Both the position numbers and the translations under genes were made by a program. DNA of 64,000 nucleotides from NCBI RefSeq assembly GCF_029624655.1, contig NZ_JARRSA010000001.1, positions 62,001 through 126,000 on the forward strand, given 5' to 3'. The stretch's first letter is position 1. Each line of letters starts with the position of its first letter. Under the pieces are notes generated by a model. That model did no database searches and was not told the DNA's origin. It saw only the letters and a list, made by a program, of their open reading frames with translations. Of the stretch, positions 29,162-38,599 are shown in pieces. This DNA comes from Roseicyclus salinarum (GTDB lineage: Bacteria; Pseudomonadota; Alphaproteobacteria; Rhodobacterales; Rhodobacteraceae).

Positions 29162-31632
29162 GCGATCAGGACGGAAAAAAACCTCTTGGCCTATCTGGCG
29201 GCGCGCGGTCCGGCCGCGTGAACCAGAGTTTCTCGCGCGGGCGCACCAAAAGCGTCGTAGTCGAGACGAAGCGCAAGCGCGTGGTCGTCCCCAAGCCGGG
29301 ACAGCAGAACGCTGCGGCGCAGAATGCCGAGGGCGGAAAGCGTGACAAGGCCGTTCCCGACGCCGAACTCGAGCGTCGGCTGAAGGCGCTCCAGGCCGCC
29401 AAGGCCCGCGAGGCCGAGGATGAGGTGCGCCGTGCGCAGGAGGAGAAGGAGCGCGAACAGGAACGCGCCCGCCGCCGCGCCGAGATCGAGGCCAAGGAAC
29501 GCGAAGAGCGTGAGCGCGAAGAAGCGCTGAAGGCCAAGGAAGAAGAAGACCGCCGCCGCCGCGAGGAAGAGGAAGCGCGCAGGAATGCGCCGCCCGCCGC
29601 CGCCGCGGAACCGACCGCGGCCGAGCCGTCGACCGCGCCCGCGGGCCGTGGCAAGCAGGCGCCCGCGGCACCCCCGCGCCGCAAGGAAGAAGACGACCGT
29701 GGCGCCCGGAAGGGCGCTGGCCGTGGCGAACGCCGGTCCGGCAAGCTGACGGTCAACCAGGCCCTCGCCGGTGGCGAAGGCGGACGTCAGCGCAGCCTCG
29801 CCGCCATGAAGCGCAAGCAGGAGCGTGCGCGCCAGAAGGCCATGGGTAACGGTCAGGACCGCGAGAAGATCGTGCGCGACGTGCAGCTGCCCGAGTCGAT
29901 CATCGTCTCCGAGCTCGCCAACCGCATGGCCGAGCGCGTGGCCGACGTGGTCAAGGCTCTGATGAACAACGGCCTGATGGTCACGCAGAACCAGCCGATC
30001 GACGCAGACACCGCGGAACTCATCATCGAGGAATTCGGCCACCGCGTTCAGCGCGTCTCGGCCGCTGACGTCGAGGATGTGATCGTCGGTGACGACGACG
30101 ACGAGGCTGAAATGCTGCCTCGTCCGCCCGTGATCACCATCATGGGCCACGTCGACCACGGCAAGACGTCGCTGCTCGACCGGATCCGCCAGGCGAACGT
30201 CGTCTCGGGCGAGGCCGGCGGCATAACGCAGCATATCGGCGCCTACCAGGTGACGACGGATTCCGGCGCTGTCCTGACCTTCCTCGACACGCCCGGCCAC
30301 GCCGCGTTCACGTCGATGCGGGCGCGCGGTGCACAGGTGACGGACGTCGTCGTGCTCGTCGTGGCCGCGGACGACGCGGTCATGCCGCAGACGATCGAAG
30401 CGATCAATCACGCCAAGGCCGCCAAGGTCCCGATGATCGTGGCGATCAACAAGATCGACAAGCCTTCCGCGAACCCGGACAAGGTGCGCACCGACCTTCT
30501 CCAGCACGAGGTCGTCGTCGAGAAGATGTCAGGCGACGTGCAGGACGTCGAAGTCTCGGCCGTGTCCGGTCAGGGCCTCACCGAACTGCTCGAGGCGATC
30601 GCGCTGCAGGCCGAGATCCTCGAGCTGAAGGCGAACCCCGACCGTCCCGCTGAGGGCGCGGTGATCGAGGCGCAGCTCGACGTGGGCCGAGGCCCCGTCG
30701 CAACCGTCCTCGTCCAGAAGGGCACGCTGCGTCAGGGCGACATCTTCGTCGTCGGCGAACAGTGGGGCAAGGTCCGCGCGCTCATGAACGACAAGGGCGA
30801 GCGCGTGAAGGAAGCCGGGCCGTCCGTCCCCGTCGAGGTGCTCGGCCTGAACGGCACGCCCGAGGCGGGCGACGTCCTGAACGTCGTCTCCACCGAGGCG
30901 CAGGCCCGCGAGATCGCCGAATACCGCCACAACGCCGCCAAGGACAAGCGCGCCGCCGCCGGCGCCGCGACCACGCTGGACCAGCTGCTTGCGAAGGCCA
31001 AGGCGGACAAGAGCGTCAGCGAGCTGCCCATCGTGGTGAAGGCCGACGTGCAGGGTTCTGCCGAGGCGATCGTGCAGGCGATGGAGAAGATCGGCAACGA
31101 CGAGGTGCGCGTCCGCGTGCTCCACTACGGCGTCGGCGCCATCACCGAAAGCGACATCGGCCTGGCCGAAGCTTCGGGAGCGCCGGTCATCGGCTTCAAC
31201 GTGCGGGCAAACGCGCCGGCACGCAGCGCCGCCAACCAGAAGGGCGTCGAGATCCGCTACTACTCGGTGATCTACGACCTCGTCGACGACGTGAAGGCGG
31301 CGGCATCGGGCCTTCTGGGCGCCGAGATCCGCGAGAACTTCATCGGCTATGCCGAGATCCGCGAGACCTTCCGCGTCTCGGGCGTGGGAACGGTTGCAGG
31401 CTGCCTCGTGACCGAGGGCGTGGCGCGGCGTTCCGCCGGCGTCCGCCTGCTGCGCGACGACGTCGTGGTGCACGAAGGCACCCTGAAGACGCTCAAGCGC
31501 TTCAAGGACGAAGTCAAGGAAGTGCAGTCCGGCCAGGAATGCGGCATGGCGTTCGAGAACTACGACGACATCCGCAAGGGTGACGTCATCGAGATCTTCG
31601 AACGCGAAGAGGTCGAGCGCACGCTGGCCTAA
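29158..31632 (+). CDS. infB: Translation initiation factor IF-2
   Basis: IF-2 brings initiator tRNA to the ribosome with GTP. The 824-residue protein has a long variable N-terminus. A basic segment leads into a coiled-coil rich in E/R/K (about residues 70-145) and then an IF2-N domain. The GTPase domain starts at G1 GHVDHGKT (residues 330-337), with DTPGHAAF and NKIDKP following. Domains II, III and IV then run to [13 protein letters not shown]. The ATG overlaps the YlxR TGA. A terminator follows immediately. Confidence 0.97.
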   Translation: MSDQDGKKPLGLSGGARSGRVNQSFSRGRTKSVVVETKRKRVVVPKPGQQNAAAQNAEGGKRDKAVPDAELERRLKALQAAKAREAEDEVRRAQEEKEREQERARRRAEIEAKEREEREREEALKAKEEEDRRRREEEEARRNAPPAAAAEPTAAEPSTAPAGRGKQAPAAPPRRKEEDDRGARKGAGRGERRSGKLTVNQALAGGEGGRQRSLAAMKRKQERARQKAMGNGQDREKIVRDVQLPESIIVSELANRMAERVADVVKALMNNGLMVTQNQPIDADTAELIIEEFGHRVQRVSAADVEDVIVGDDDDEAEMLPRPPVITIMGHVDHGKTSLLDRIRQANVVSGEAGGITQHIGAYQVTTDSGAVLTFLDTPGHAAFTSMRARGAQVTDVVVLVVAADDAVMPQTIEAINHAKAAKVPMIVAINKIDKPSANPDKVRTDLLQHEVVVEKMSGDVQDVEVSAVSGQGLTELLEAIALQAEILELKANPDRPAEGAVIEAQLDVGRGPVATVLVQKGTLRQGDIFVVGEQWGKVRALMNDKGERVKEAGPSVPVEVLGLNGTPEAGDVLNVVSTEAQAREIAEYRHNAAKDKRAAAGAATTLDQLLAKAKADKSVSELPIVVKADVQGSAEAIVQAMEKIGNDEVRVRVLHYGVGAITESDIGLAEASGAPVIGFNVRANAPARSAANQKGVEIRYYSVIYDLVDDVKAAASGLLGAEIRENFIGYAEIRETFRVSGVGTVAGCLVTEGVARRSAGVRLLRDDVVVHEGTLKTLKRFKDEVKEVQSGQECGMAFENYDDIRKGDVIEIFEREEVERTLA

Positions 31633-31652
31633 GTCACTCGCGCAGGAATGCG

Positions 31653-31682
31653 AAAGGGCGCCCTCTGCGGCGCCCTTTTCAT
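31653..31682 (+). terminator. Intrinsic terminator after infB
   Basis: AAAGGGCGCC (31653-31662) pairs with GGCGCCCTTT (31669-31678) around CTCTGC, and TTTTC follows. It closes the rimP-infB operon and separates it from the photosynthesis cluster. Confidence 0.9.
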
Positions 31683-31946
31683 TTGGTCTCTCGGTATTTT
31701 CGGCTGTGCGACCCTTCAGACAACTCGCTTTTCCGCGTCGGCCCTTTCCTCGCGCGCGATACTGGCATCCTGAACGGATGCCCGGGGTCCACCATCCATG
31801 CGGCGTCGCCCGCCCGACGGTTGGTCCAGCGGCGTGCCCTTCTTGTAGGACCCAGATCCGCCCAGCGATGCACGGTGTGATGTGCCGGCCAGCTTCGTCG
31901 GAGGAATTGGAGGCCACGATGTACGCCAGCCAGACGGTCCGGCCGT
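31683..31946. other. Gene-free stretch at the left edge of the photosynthesis cluster
   Basis: Together with the infB terminator this makes a 314-base stretch without a convincing gene. The short open frames on both strands show no recognised motif. On the minus strand one frame contains HTVHRWADLG followed by a frame change and AWMVDPGHPF. This faintly resembles a helix-turn-helix fragment and could be a decayed gene. No terminator for the tspO transcript was identified here. Confidence 0.4.
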
Positions 31947-32441
31947 CTACTCCGCGGGTTGCGCCGCTTCGCTCGGATTGCGCATCCAGACGCTGGCGTT
32001 GAGCGCACCCGCGACAGTGACCCACGCGAGATAGGGCGCGAAAAGCGCCCCCGCGATCCAGTCCAGCGTCCAGAACGTGACCATCGTGCCCGCCACGGCC
32101 ACCCAGAGGCCCGTCATGACGACAAATGCCGCCCTGATCCGGTGCAGCCCGAAGAAGATCGGCGTCCAGAGCGTGTTGAAGGCGATCTGCATCGCCCAGA
32201 AGGCCATCGCGTAGGCACTTCCCTCAATCGGGGCGACGCGGGACGCGGCGTAGGCGGAGGACAGGTAGAGGATCGTCCAGACGACGGGGAACATCCAGTC
32301 CTTCGGCGTCCACGGCGGCTTGGACAGGCCACGATACCATGCCCCAGGCATGAACATCGAGCCGGTGGTCGCCGCCGCACCGCAGGCGAGCAGAAAGATC
32401 GCGAACAAACCCCATTCCATGAATGGCAGATAGGGCGTCAC
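31947..32441 (-). CDS. tspO: Tryptophan-rich sensory protein TspO
   Basis: TspO is an outer-membrane-located five-helix protein that in Rhodobacter binds tetrapyrroles and modulates photosynthesis gene expression with oxygen. The 164-residue protein has the family motifs GLSKPPWTPKDWMFPVVWTILY and AFNTLWTPIFFGLHRI, and ends WVTVAGALNASVWMRNP. The start may be GTG at 32441, overlapping the crtB stop (GTGA), or ATG at 32420, which matches the usual short N-terminus (MEWGLF). It is last in the crtI-crtB-tspO block. Confidence 0.93.
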   Translation of the reverse strand: MTPYLPFMEWGLFAIFLLACGAAATTGSMFMPGAWYRGLSKPPWTPKDWMFPVVWTILYLSSAYAASRVAPIEGSAYAMAFWAMQIAFNTLWTPIFFGLHRIRAAFVVMTGLWVAVAGTMVTFWTLDWIAGALFAPYLAWVTVAGALNASVWMRNPSEAAQPAE

Positions 32442-33463
32442 ACCGCGCCGGCCAAGCTTTCATCTTCGCGGTCCCGCGCTTCGAGCTGCGACAGGACCGA
32501 AAGGACACTCTCGCCCCAGCCGGTTCGCGACCTGTCGGGATGCGCCGCCGCATCGACAAGGAACGCGACCTCGTCCAGCGGCTTCGCGTAGTAGACGGCG
32601 CTTTGCGGCAGGGCCGTCGCAGCGCCGGCGCGGATGATGGACCAGCCCAGAAGCCCCATCTTCTGTGTCCGGGTCGTGAAGGCGCGGGTCGTCACGCTGT
32701 CATGCCCGTTGCGCTTCAGCTGCTGTCCGATGGCGTCGTAGCAGTGCCGCGCCGCGAAGATGCCCGGCCGCGCCGCGAGGGGCAGGCGCCCGATGCCGGC
32801 CTCGGACCGATAGTACAGCCGGTCGGCCTCGGCCAGAAGGCGCTTCACGATCCGGCGGATCGCAGGCGTGGGATGCGGATCGGCGAGGAAGGCGTCGACG
32901 TCGATCCCCGCCTCGTCCATCCACTCCGTCGGAAGGTAGAGACGCCCGGCGCGCGCGTCCTCGCCCACGTCGCGCGCGATGTTCGTCAGCTGCATCGCGA
33001 CGCCCAGATCACAGGCCCGCGCCAGCGTCTGCGCCTCGCGGACGCGCATCAGGACACACATCATCACGCCCACCGCCGCCGCGACGCGGGCGGAATAGTC
33101 GCGCAGCTGTGACAGCGTGGCATAGCGCCGTTCCATTCCGTCCCAGGCGAGCCCCTCCAGAAGCGCCTCGGGCAGGGCGCGCGGCATCTCGTAATGCTCG
33201 ATCAGGGCGGCCATCGCGCGGTCAGCGGGTGCGTTGCGCGGCCGCCCGGCATAGGCGAGGTCCAGCCTGTCGCGCAGCGCGAGCACGGCCGCGGGCTTGT
33301 TCATACCCAGATCGACCTCGTCGTCGGCCACGCGGCAGAACGCATAAAGCGCCAGCGCAGGGTCGCGCACGCGGGCCGGCAGAAGCCGGGACGCCGCGTG
33401 AAACGAATACGATCCTTCCCGGATCGCGTCACGGCAATGCTCGAGATCCCTCGTGTCCATCAT
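32438..33463 (-). CDS. crtB: 15-cis-phytoene synthase
   Basis: The enzyme condenses two geranylgeranyl diphosphates into phytoene. The 341-residue protein carries both aspartate-rich substrate motifs, FCRVADDEVD and NIARDVGEDARAGRLYLP. It also has the SYSFHAASRLLP start typical of bacterial CrtB. It begins with ATGATG overlapping the crtI stop, so coupling with crtI is likely. The spheroidene pathway in Rhodobacter uses the same pair. Confidence 0.96.
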   Translation of the reverse strand: MMDTRDLEHCRDAIREGSYSFHAASRLLPARVRDPALALYAFCRVADDEVDLGMNKPAAVLALRDRLDLAYAGRPRNAPADRAMAALIEHYEMPRALPEALLEGLAWDGMERRYATLSQLRDYSARVAAAVGVMMCVLMRVREAQTLARACDLGVAMQLTNIARDVGEDARAGRLYLPTEWMDEAGIDVDAFLADPHPTPAIRRIVKRLLAEADRLYYRSEAGIGRLPLAARPGIFAARHCYDAIGQQLKRNGHDSVTTRAFTTRTQKMGLLGWSIIRAGAATALPQSAVYYAKPLDEVAFLVDAAAHPDRSRTGWGESVLSVLSQLEARDREDESLAGAV

Positions 33464-35010
33464 TCCGCTGCAAGCCTCACGTCCTTCACCACCGGGCGCG
33501 CCGCGTCCGGCACCAGTTGCGTCAGGACCTCGGACGAGGTCACCACCGAGGGGATGCCCGCGCCGGGATGTGTTCCCGCGCCGACGAGAAAGAGGTTCTC
33601 GACCTCTTCCGAGATATTGTGCGGCCGGAACCACGCGCTTTGGAAAATGCGCGGCTCGAGGCTGAAACCGGCGCCGTGGGGGCTGAGATAGCGGCTCTGG
33701 AAGGTCTCGGGCGTGAAGACCTCGCTGGCCGAGAGATGGGCCTCGAACCCGGGGATCAGATGCTCGTCCAGAACCTTGGCGAGGTTGCGCCTGTAGGTCT
33801 CGCTCATGTCGGCCCAGTCCACGGCGTCGGTCCCGTGAAGGTTCGGCACCGGCGAGAGGGCGTAGAAGGTATCGTCCCCTTCGGGCGCAACGGTCGGGTC
33901 GGTGACGGACGGCCGGTGCAGGTAGACCGACATGTCGCCGGCAAGGTGCTTGCGCATGAATATGTCGTGCAGAAGCCCGGTGTAGCGCGGCCCGTTCAGG
34001 ATGGTGTGGTGGCCCACGTCGGTCCATTTGCCCTTCGTGCCGCGCGTCCCGAAATACCAGACGAAAAGGCCCATCGACCAGCGCGAGCGGTCCAGCCGCC
34101 GATCCGTCCAGCGCTTGCGGGACGTGTTGCGCAGAAGGTGGGAATAGGTGTGGCCCGGGTCTGCGTTCGACACCACCACGTCGGCGCGCACTTCCTCGCC
34201 GCCCTTCAGCCGGACACCGGTCGCGCGGCCGCCCGCCGTCAGGATCTCGTCGACCTCGGCCCCCTGCCGCACATTTCCGGCCTGATCCTCGATCACGCGC
34301 ACCATCGCGTCGGCCATCGCCTGCACGCCGCCCATCGCGTAATGGACGCCGAATTCCTTTTCGAGGTGACTGACGAGGATATACATCGACGTGACGTGCG
34401 CGGGGTCGCCGCCGATGAACAGCGGATGGAAGCTCAGCGCCATGCGAAGCCTCGGGTCGCGAACGCGCGCCTTGGCGTGCGCATAGACCGACCGGTCAGC
34501 GCGCAGTTTCACGAAGCCGGGCAATTCGCGCAGCAGGTCCCCGAGCTTGTTCATCGGCCGGCGGCCGAGACCCTCGAAGCCGAAGCGGTAGCGCGCCTCG
34601 CTGTCCTTCAGGAACGTCCGGTATCCTGAGACGTCGCGCGGCGAAAGGCGGCGCACCTCGTCGATCATCGCCTCCTCGTCCTGACGGACGGTGAAGGTGG
34701 ACCCGTCGCGCCAGCGGATCTCGTAGTAGGGATCGACGGGCCTGAGATCGACCTCGGCCTCGAAGTCGCGCCCGCACTCCGCCCAGAGCTGGCGAAACAC
34801 CTGCGGCACGGTGACGATGGTCGGGCCAAGGTCGAATCGGTGGCCGTCGCGCGTGATCGACGAGCCGCGCCCGCCGGGACGGTCCAGCCGGTCGAGCAAC
34901 GTCACCGCGTATCCCTTCGCCCCAAGGCGCATCGCGGCGGACAGGCCGCCTAGACCCGCGCCGATGACGACCGCGCGCGACGGACCGGGCTGGGGGGACT
35001 GGTCGTTCAT
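33460..35010 (-). CDS. crtI: Phytoene desaturase
   Basis: CrtI introduces three double bonds into phytoene to give neurosporene in spheroidene-type bacteria. The 516-residue flavoprotein has the N-terminal FAD motif VIGAGLGGLSAAMRLGAKGY and GGRGSSITRDGHRFDLGPTI. The C-terminal carotenoid-desaturase signature is NLFLVGAGTHPGAGIPSVV. The ATG at 35010 was chosen because the longer frame crosses a PpsR-type operator and would include promoter DNA. The start has only a weak ribosome site. Transcription is divergent from crtA. Confidence 0.96.
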   Translation of the reverse strand: MNDQSPQPGPSRAVVIGAGLGGLSAAMRLGAKGYAVTLLDRLDRPGGRGSSITRDGHRFDLGPTIVTVPQVFRQLWAECGRDFEAEVDLRPVDPYYEIRWRDGSTFTVRQDEEAMIDEVRRLSPRDVSGYRTFLKDSEARYRFGFEGLGRRPMNKLGDLLRELPGFVKLRADRSVYAHAKARVRDPRLRMALSFHPLFIGGDPAHVTSMYILVSHLEKEFGVHYAMGGVQAMADAMVRVIEDQAGNVRQGAEVDEILTAGGRATGVRLKGGEEVRADVVVSNADPGHTYSHLLRNTSRKRWTDRRLDRSRWSMGLFVWYFGTRGTKGKWTDVGHHTILNGPRYTGLLHDIFMRKHLAGDMSVYLHRPSVTDPTVAPEGDDTFYALSPVPNLHGTDAVDWADMSETYRRNLAKVLDEHLIPGFEAHLSASEVFTPETFQSRYLSPHGAGFSLEPRIFQSAWFRPHNISEEVENLFLVGAGTHPGAGIPSVVTSSEVLTQLVPDAARPVVKDVRLAAE

Positions 35011-35024
35011 GGCTTGTCCAGTAC

Positions 35025-35042
35025 TGTCTAGTTTCCTTGACA
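35025..35042. promoter_or_regulatory. PpsR/CrtJ operator upstream of crtI
   Basis: TGTCTAGTTTCCTTGACA matches TGTC-N10-GACA, the full PpsR palindrome. It lies 14 bases upstream of the crtI ATG. On the minus strand it covers a plausible -10 (TAGACA), so repression of crtI-crtB-tspO is expected. Confidence 0.82.
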
Positions 35043-35111
35043 TTACGGCAAAGCATCCGGGCTTGCCAAGAAAAACGCGACAGGAAGTCCCTTTTCCCGA
35101 AGAGCGAAGTA

Positions 35112-35129
35112 TGTAAGGATAAGTTGACA
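35112..35129. promoter_or_regulatory. PpsR/CrtJ operator upstream of crtA
   Basis: TGTAAGGATAAGTTGACA fits TGT-N12-ACA, with the inner G on the right half only. It lies 16 bases before the crtA ATG and 87 bases from the crtI-side site. That arrangement would allow cooperative binding by looping, as described for CrtJ at the crtA-crtI region of Rhodobacter capsulatus. Confidence 0.78.
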
Positions 35130-35145
35130 CATGGAGAGACCGGCC

Positions 35146-35886
35146 ATGCAATCCGTCACCCTGAGCCTGTTTCGTTTCGGCTCTCTGTCCTCGCGCCTGT
35201 GGGCCTTTTCACAGATGGCGACCGCACGATTCGCGCTTGGCGCCGTGCGGGACCTGCAGACCTTCAAGCTCTGCGGCTCGGGCACGGGCGAGGGCTTCAC
35301 GCCCATTCCCAATACCGCCGTCTACGCGATCCTCGCCACCTGGCCCGATCATGACGCGGCCCGCCGGGCGATGTTCGGCACTCCCGTGTTCCGCCGTTAC
35401 CGCGCCCGTGCCGGCGAGGTGCTGACGATCTTCCTGACGCCCGCAAGCGCGCGCGGCAGATGGGCCGGGGCCGAGCCCTTCACGCCCGCCGACATCGCGC
35501 TGAACGGTCCCGTGGCCGCGCTGACGCGGGCGACGGTGAAGCCCTCCGCCGCGCTGAAGTTCTGGAAACACGAGCCCGGCGTCTCGGACGCCATCGGGCG
35601 CGACCCGAACGTGATGTTCAAGATCGGCATCGGCGAGGTGCCCTGGATGCAGCAGGTGACGTTCTCCGTCTGGCCGGACACCGCAACAATGGCCCGGTTC
35701 GCGCGCGCGGACGGCCCCCACGACCGCGCGATCAGGGCCGTCCGCGAGGGCGGCTGGTTTCGCGAGGAACTCTATGCCCGCTTTCGGTTGGATGCGGTGG
35801 AAGGAACCTGGGACGGCGCCGAGCCCGACCTGACGCACCGCCCCGAAAGCAAGACCCCAGATCCCATCGAGGTAGCCGCCGAATGA
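35146..35886 (+). CDS. crtA: Spheroidene monooxygenase
   Basis: CrtA adds oxygen to spheroidene to give spheroidenone, the main carotenoid of Rhodobacter-type cells under air. The 246-residue protein has the family start SVTLSLFRFGSLSSRLWAFSQM and the segments GTGEGFTPIPNTAVYAILATWPD and GIGEVPWMQQVTFSVWPD. I chose the ATG at 35146 because GGAGAG lies seven bases upstream. An ATG at 35131 directly abuts the operator. It is first in the crtA-bchIDO block, with an ATGA overlap to bchI. Confidence 0.94.
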   Translation: MQSVTLSLFRFGSLSSRLWAFSQMATARFALGAVRDLQTFKLCGSGTGEGFTPIPNTAVYAILATWPDHDAARRAMFGTPVFRRYRARAGEVLTIFLTPASARGRWAGAEPFTPADIALNGPVAALTRATVKPSAALKFWKHEPGVSDAIGRDPNVMFKIGIGEVPWMQQVTFSVWPDTATMARFARADGPHDRAIRAVREGGWFREELYARFRLDAVEGTWDGAEPDLTHRPESKTPDPIEVAAE

Positions 35887-36902
35887 CCGACCTTTCCGCA
35901 AACGGGGCCTTCCCGTTCTCCGCCATCGTCGGCCAGGACGACATGAAGCTGGCGATGATCCTGACCGCGATCGACCCGGGCATCGGCGGAGTTCTGGTGT
36001 TCGGCGACCGGGGCACGGGCAAATCGACCGCCGTGCGCGGGCTCGCCGCGCTGCTGCCACCGATAAAGGCCGTCGCAGGCTGCCCGGTCAACTCGGCCGC
36101 CGAGGCCGATGTGCCCGACTGGGCGCAGGTCCACGACCATGCCATCGTCGAGAAGCCGACGCCCGTCATCGACCTGCCGCTTGGCGCCACCGAGGACCGC
36201 GTTGTCGGTGCGCTCGACATCGAGAAGGCGCTGTCGAAGGGCGAGAAGGCGTTCGAGCCCGGGCTGCTTGCGCGGGCCAATCGCGGCTATCTCTACATCG
36301 ACGAGGTCAACCTGCTCGAGGATCACCTCGTCGATCTGCTTCTGGACGTCGCGCAGTCGGGCCAGAACGTCGTCGAGCGCGAGGGCCTGTCGATCCGCCA
36401 TGCCGCGCGCTTCGTTCTGGTCGGCTCGGGCAACCCCGAGGAGGGCGAACTGCGGCCCCAGCTTCTGGACCGCTTCGGACTGTCCGTCGAGGTTCAGAGC
36501 CCGCGCGACATCGAGGTGCGGGTCGAGGTCATCCGCCGCCGCGACGCCTTCGACCGGGACCGCGACGGCTTCATGACCGAATGGCGCGCGCGGGACATGG
36601 AACTTCGGGCGCGCATCCTGACGGCGCGCGCCGCGCTGGCCCATGTGGACGCCGATGACGCCATCCTGCGCGATTGCGCCGAGTTGTGCGTCGCGCTGGG
36701 GTCCGACGGGCTTCGCGGAGAGCTGACGCTGCTGCGCGCCGCGCGCGCGCTGGCCGCCTTCGAGGACGAGCCCTCGGTCACGCGCGGGCATCTGCGCCGC
36801 GTCGCCGCCTCGTCGCTGCGGCACCGCCTGCGCCGCGATCCGCTGGACGACGCCGGCACGACCACGCGCGTCACCCGCACCGTCGAGGAGGTTCTGGCGT
36901 GA
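35883..36902 (+). CDS. bchI: Magnesium chelatase subunit I
   Basis: BchI is the AAA+ ATPase that, with BchD and BchH, inserts Mg2+ into protoporphyrin IX. The 339-residue protein has Walker A GDRGTGKST, Walker B LYIDEVNLL, and the sensor region VGSGNPEEGELRPQLLDRFG. Both ends use overlaps: ATGA with crtA and GTGA with bchD. These overlaps suggest a fixed I:D production ratio. Confidence 0.97.
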   Translation: MTDLSANGAFPFSAIVGQDDMKLAMILTAIDPGIGGVLVFGDRGTGKSTAVRGLAALLPPIKAVAGCPVNSAAEADVPDWAQVHDHAIVEKPTPVIDLPLGATEDRVVGALDIEKALSKGEKAFEPGLLARANRGYLYIDEVNLLEDHLVDLLLDVAQSGQNVVEREGLSIRHAARFVLVGSGNPEEGELRPQLLDRFGLSVEVQSPRDIEVRVEVIRRRDAFDRDRDGFMTEWRARDMELRARILTARAALAHVDADDAILRDCAELCVALGSDGLRGELTLLRAARALAAFEDEPSVTRGHLRRVAASSLRHRLRRDPLDDAGTTTRVTRTVEEVLA

Positions 36903-38599
36903 GCGACGGCGAGGAGCTCTGGCAACGGGCAAACCTTGCCCTCGCCTGCTTCTCGCTCGATCCCGCGGCGATTGGCGGCATCTGGCTTCGGGCCCGTGTC
37001 GGGCCGGTGCGCGACCGCTTCATGTCGGGACTGGAGCTTGCGGTCAGGGGCAAGCGCGTGTCGCGGCTGCACCCCAACATCGGCGACGAGGCGCTTTTCG
37101 GCGGCATCGACCTTGCCGCGACACTGGGTGCGGGGACCGTGACGCGGACGGCGGGTCTTCTGGAACGGCCGGGCGTCCTTGTCCTGCCGATGGCCGAACG
37201 CGCGAAGGCGGGCCTCGCCGCGCGCCTCGCCCGTGCGCTCGACGAGAGGCGCGGACTTTCCCTCGTGGCGCTCGACGAGGGCGCGGGCCCCGAGGAGCGC
37301 ATTCCCGAAAGCCTCGCAGACCGCCTCGCCCTTCATCTCGACCTGTCGGACCTTGCGCTGTCCGACGCAACGGCGCTGGCTCTCGACACTGACGCCATCG
37401 TCGAGGCCCGTCGGCTCCTGCCGCATGTCACGGTGACTGAGGCCACGATTTCCGATCTTGCGCAGGTCGCCGCACGGCTCGGTATCCTGTCCCTGCGCGC
37501 GCCGCTTCAGGCGCTGGCCGTCGCGCGCGCCAGCGCGGCCCTGTCGGGCGAGACCCAAGTGGACGAGCCGGATCTTCTGACCGCGGTCGAGCTTGTGCTT
37601 GCCCCCCGCGCGACGCGGATCCCGGACGATCCCGTGTCCGGCGAACCGGAGCCCGAGGCGCCGCCCGAGGACGATAAGGCGACACATGACGACGCGGACC
37701 CGGGAGATGAGCAGGACACCCCGCCCATCCCCGCCGAGGTGCTGATCGAGGCCGCGCGCGCGATGCTGCCGCCGCACCTTCTTGCACGGATGGAGGCCGG
37801 GCGCGCCGCGCGCAACGCCGCCGCCACCGGGTCCGGCGCGACGAAGAAGGGCAACCGGCGCGGCCGGCCCCTGCCCTCGCGCGCCGGCCGGCTTGGCGGG
37901 GACGCCCGCATCGACCTCGTGGCCACGCTGCGCGCCGCCGCGCCGTGGCAGCCGATCCGCCGCAAGACCACGGGACGGGAGGACGGGCTTCACGTGCGGA
38001 TGTCCGACATCAGTGTGCGCCAATTCGAGGAACGCTCGGACCGCGCGATCATCTTCGTGGTCGACGCCTCGGGGTCCGCCGCGCTGGCGCGGCTGGCCGA
38101 GGCGAAGGGCGCGATCGAGCTTCTGCTGGCCGAAGCCTATTCGCGCCGGGATCACGTGGCGCTGGTTGCGTTCCGTGGCGACGGCGCCGACGTCCTGCTT
38201 CCGCCAACGCGGTCGCTGGTGCAGACGAAACGGCGGCTGGGACAACTGCCGGGCGGGGGCGGCACGCCGCTGGCCGCAGGGCTGAAAGCCGCGCTGGAAC
38301 TTGCCACCTTCGCCGAAGGCAAGGGCATGACGCCGTCGATCGCGCTGCTGACCGACGGACGCGCGAACGTGGACCTTTCGGGCACCGCGAACCGGGTGCA
38401 GGCGGCGGAGGACGCGACGCTGATGGCGCGCGCGATCCGGGCGAGACGGCTGACGGGGCTGGTCATCGACACCGGGCTGCGTCCGACCCGCTCGCTCGAC
38501 GCGCTGGCGCAGGAGATGCGCGTGCCATACCTGCCGCTGCCGCGCGCCGACGCGCGCGCCGTCTCGAGGGCCGTGGAAACCGCGCTGGAGGCCGTTTGA
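36899..38599 (+). CDS. bchD: Magnesium chelatase subunit D
   Basis: BchD pairs with BchI in the chelatase motor. The 566-residue protein has a degenerate AAA+ N-terminus and an acidic, proline-rich linker (EPEPEAPPEDDKATHDDADP, about residues 245-270). It ends in an integrin-I-like domain with the metal-ion motif DASGS and LLTDGRANVDLSG. The start is GTG at 36899 overlapping the bchI stop; this gives the expected N-terminus. The end overlaps the bchO TTG start. Confidence 0.96.
   Translation: MSDGEELWQRANLALACFSLDPAAIGGIWLRARVGPVRDRFMSGLELAVRGKRVSRLHPNIGDEALFGGIDLAATLGAGTVTRTAGLLERPGVLVLPMAERAKAGLAARLARALDERRGLSLVALDEGAGPEERIPESLADRLALHLDLSDLALSDATALALDTDAIVEARRLLPHVTVTEATISDLAQVAARLGILSLRAPLQALAVARASAALSGETQVDEPDLLTAVELVLAPRATRIPDDPVSGEPEPEAPPEDDKATHDDADPGDEQDTPPIPAEVLIEAARAMLPPHLLARMEAGRAARNAAATGSGATKKGNRRGRPLPSRAGRLGGDARIDLVATLRAAAPWQPIRRKTTGREDGLHVRMSDISVRQFEERSDRAIIFVVDASGSAALARLAEAKGAIELLLAEAYSRRDHVALVAFRGDGADVLLPPTRSLVQTKRRLGQLPGGGGTPLAAGLKAALELATFAEGKGMTPSIALLTDGRANVDLSGTANRVQAAEDATLMARAIRARRLTGLVIDTGLRPTRSLDALAQEMRVPYLPLPRADARAVSRAVETALEAV

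Noticed and set aside
31683-31880. Small plus-strand open frame after infB
   Set aside because: It has no ribosome site, no recognised motif and atypical composition; treated as non-coding.
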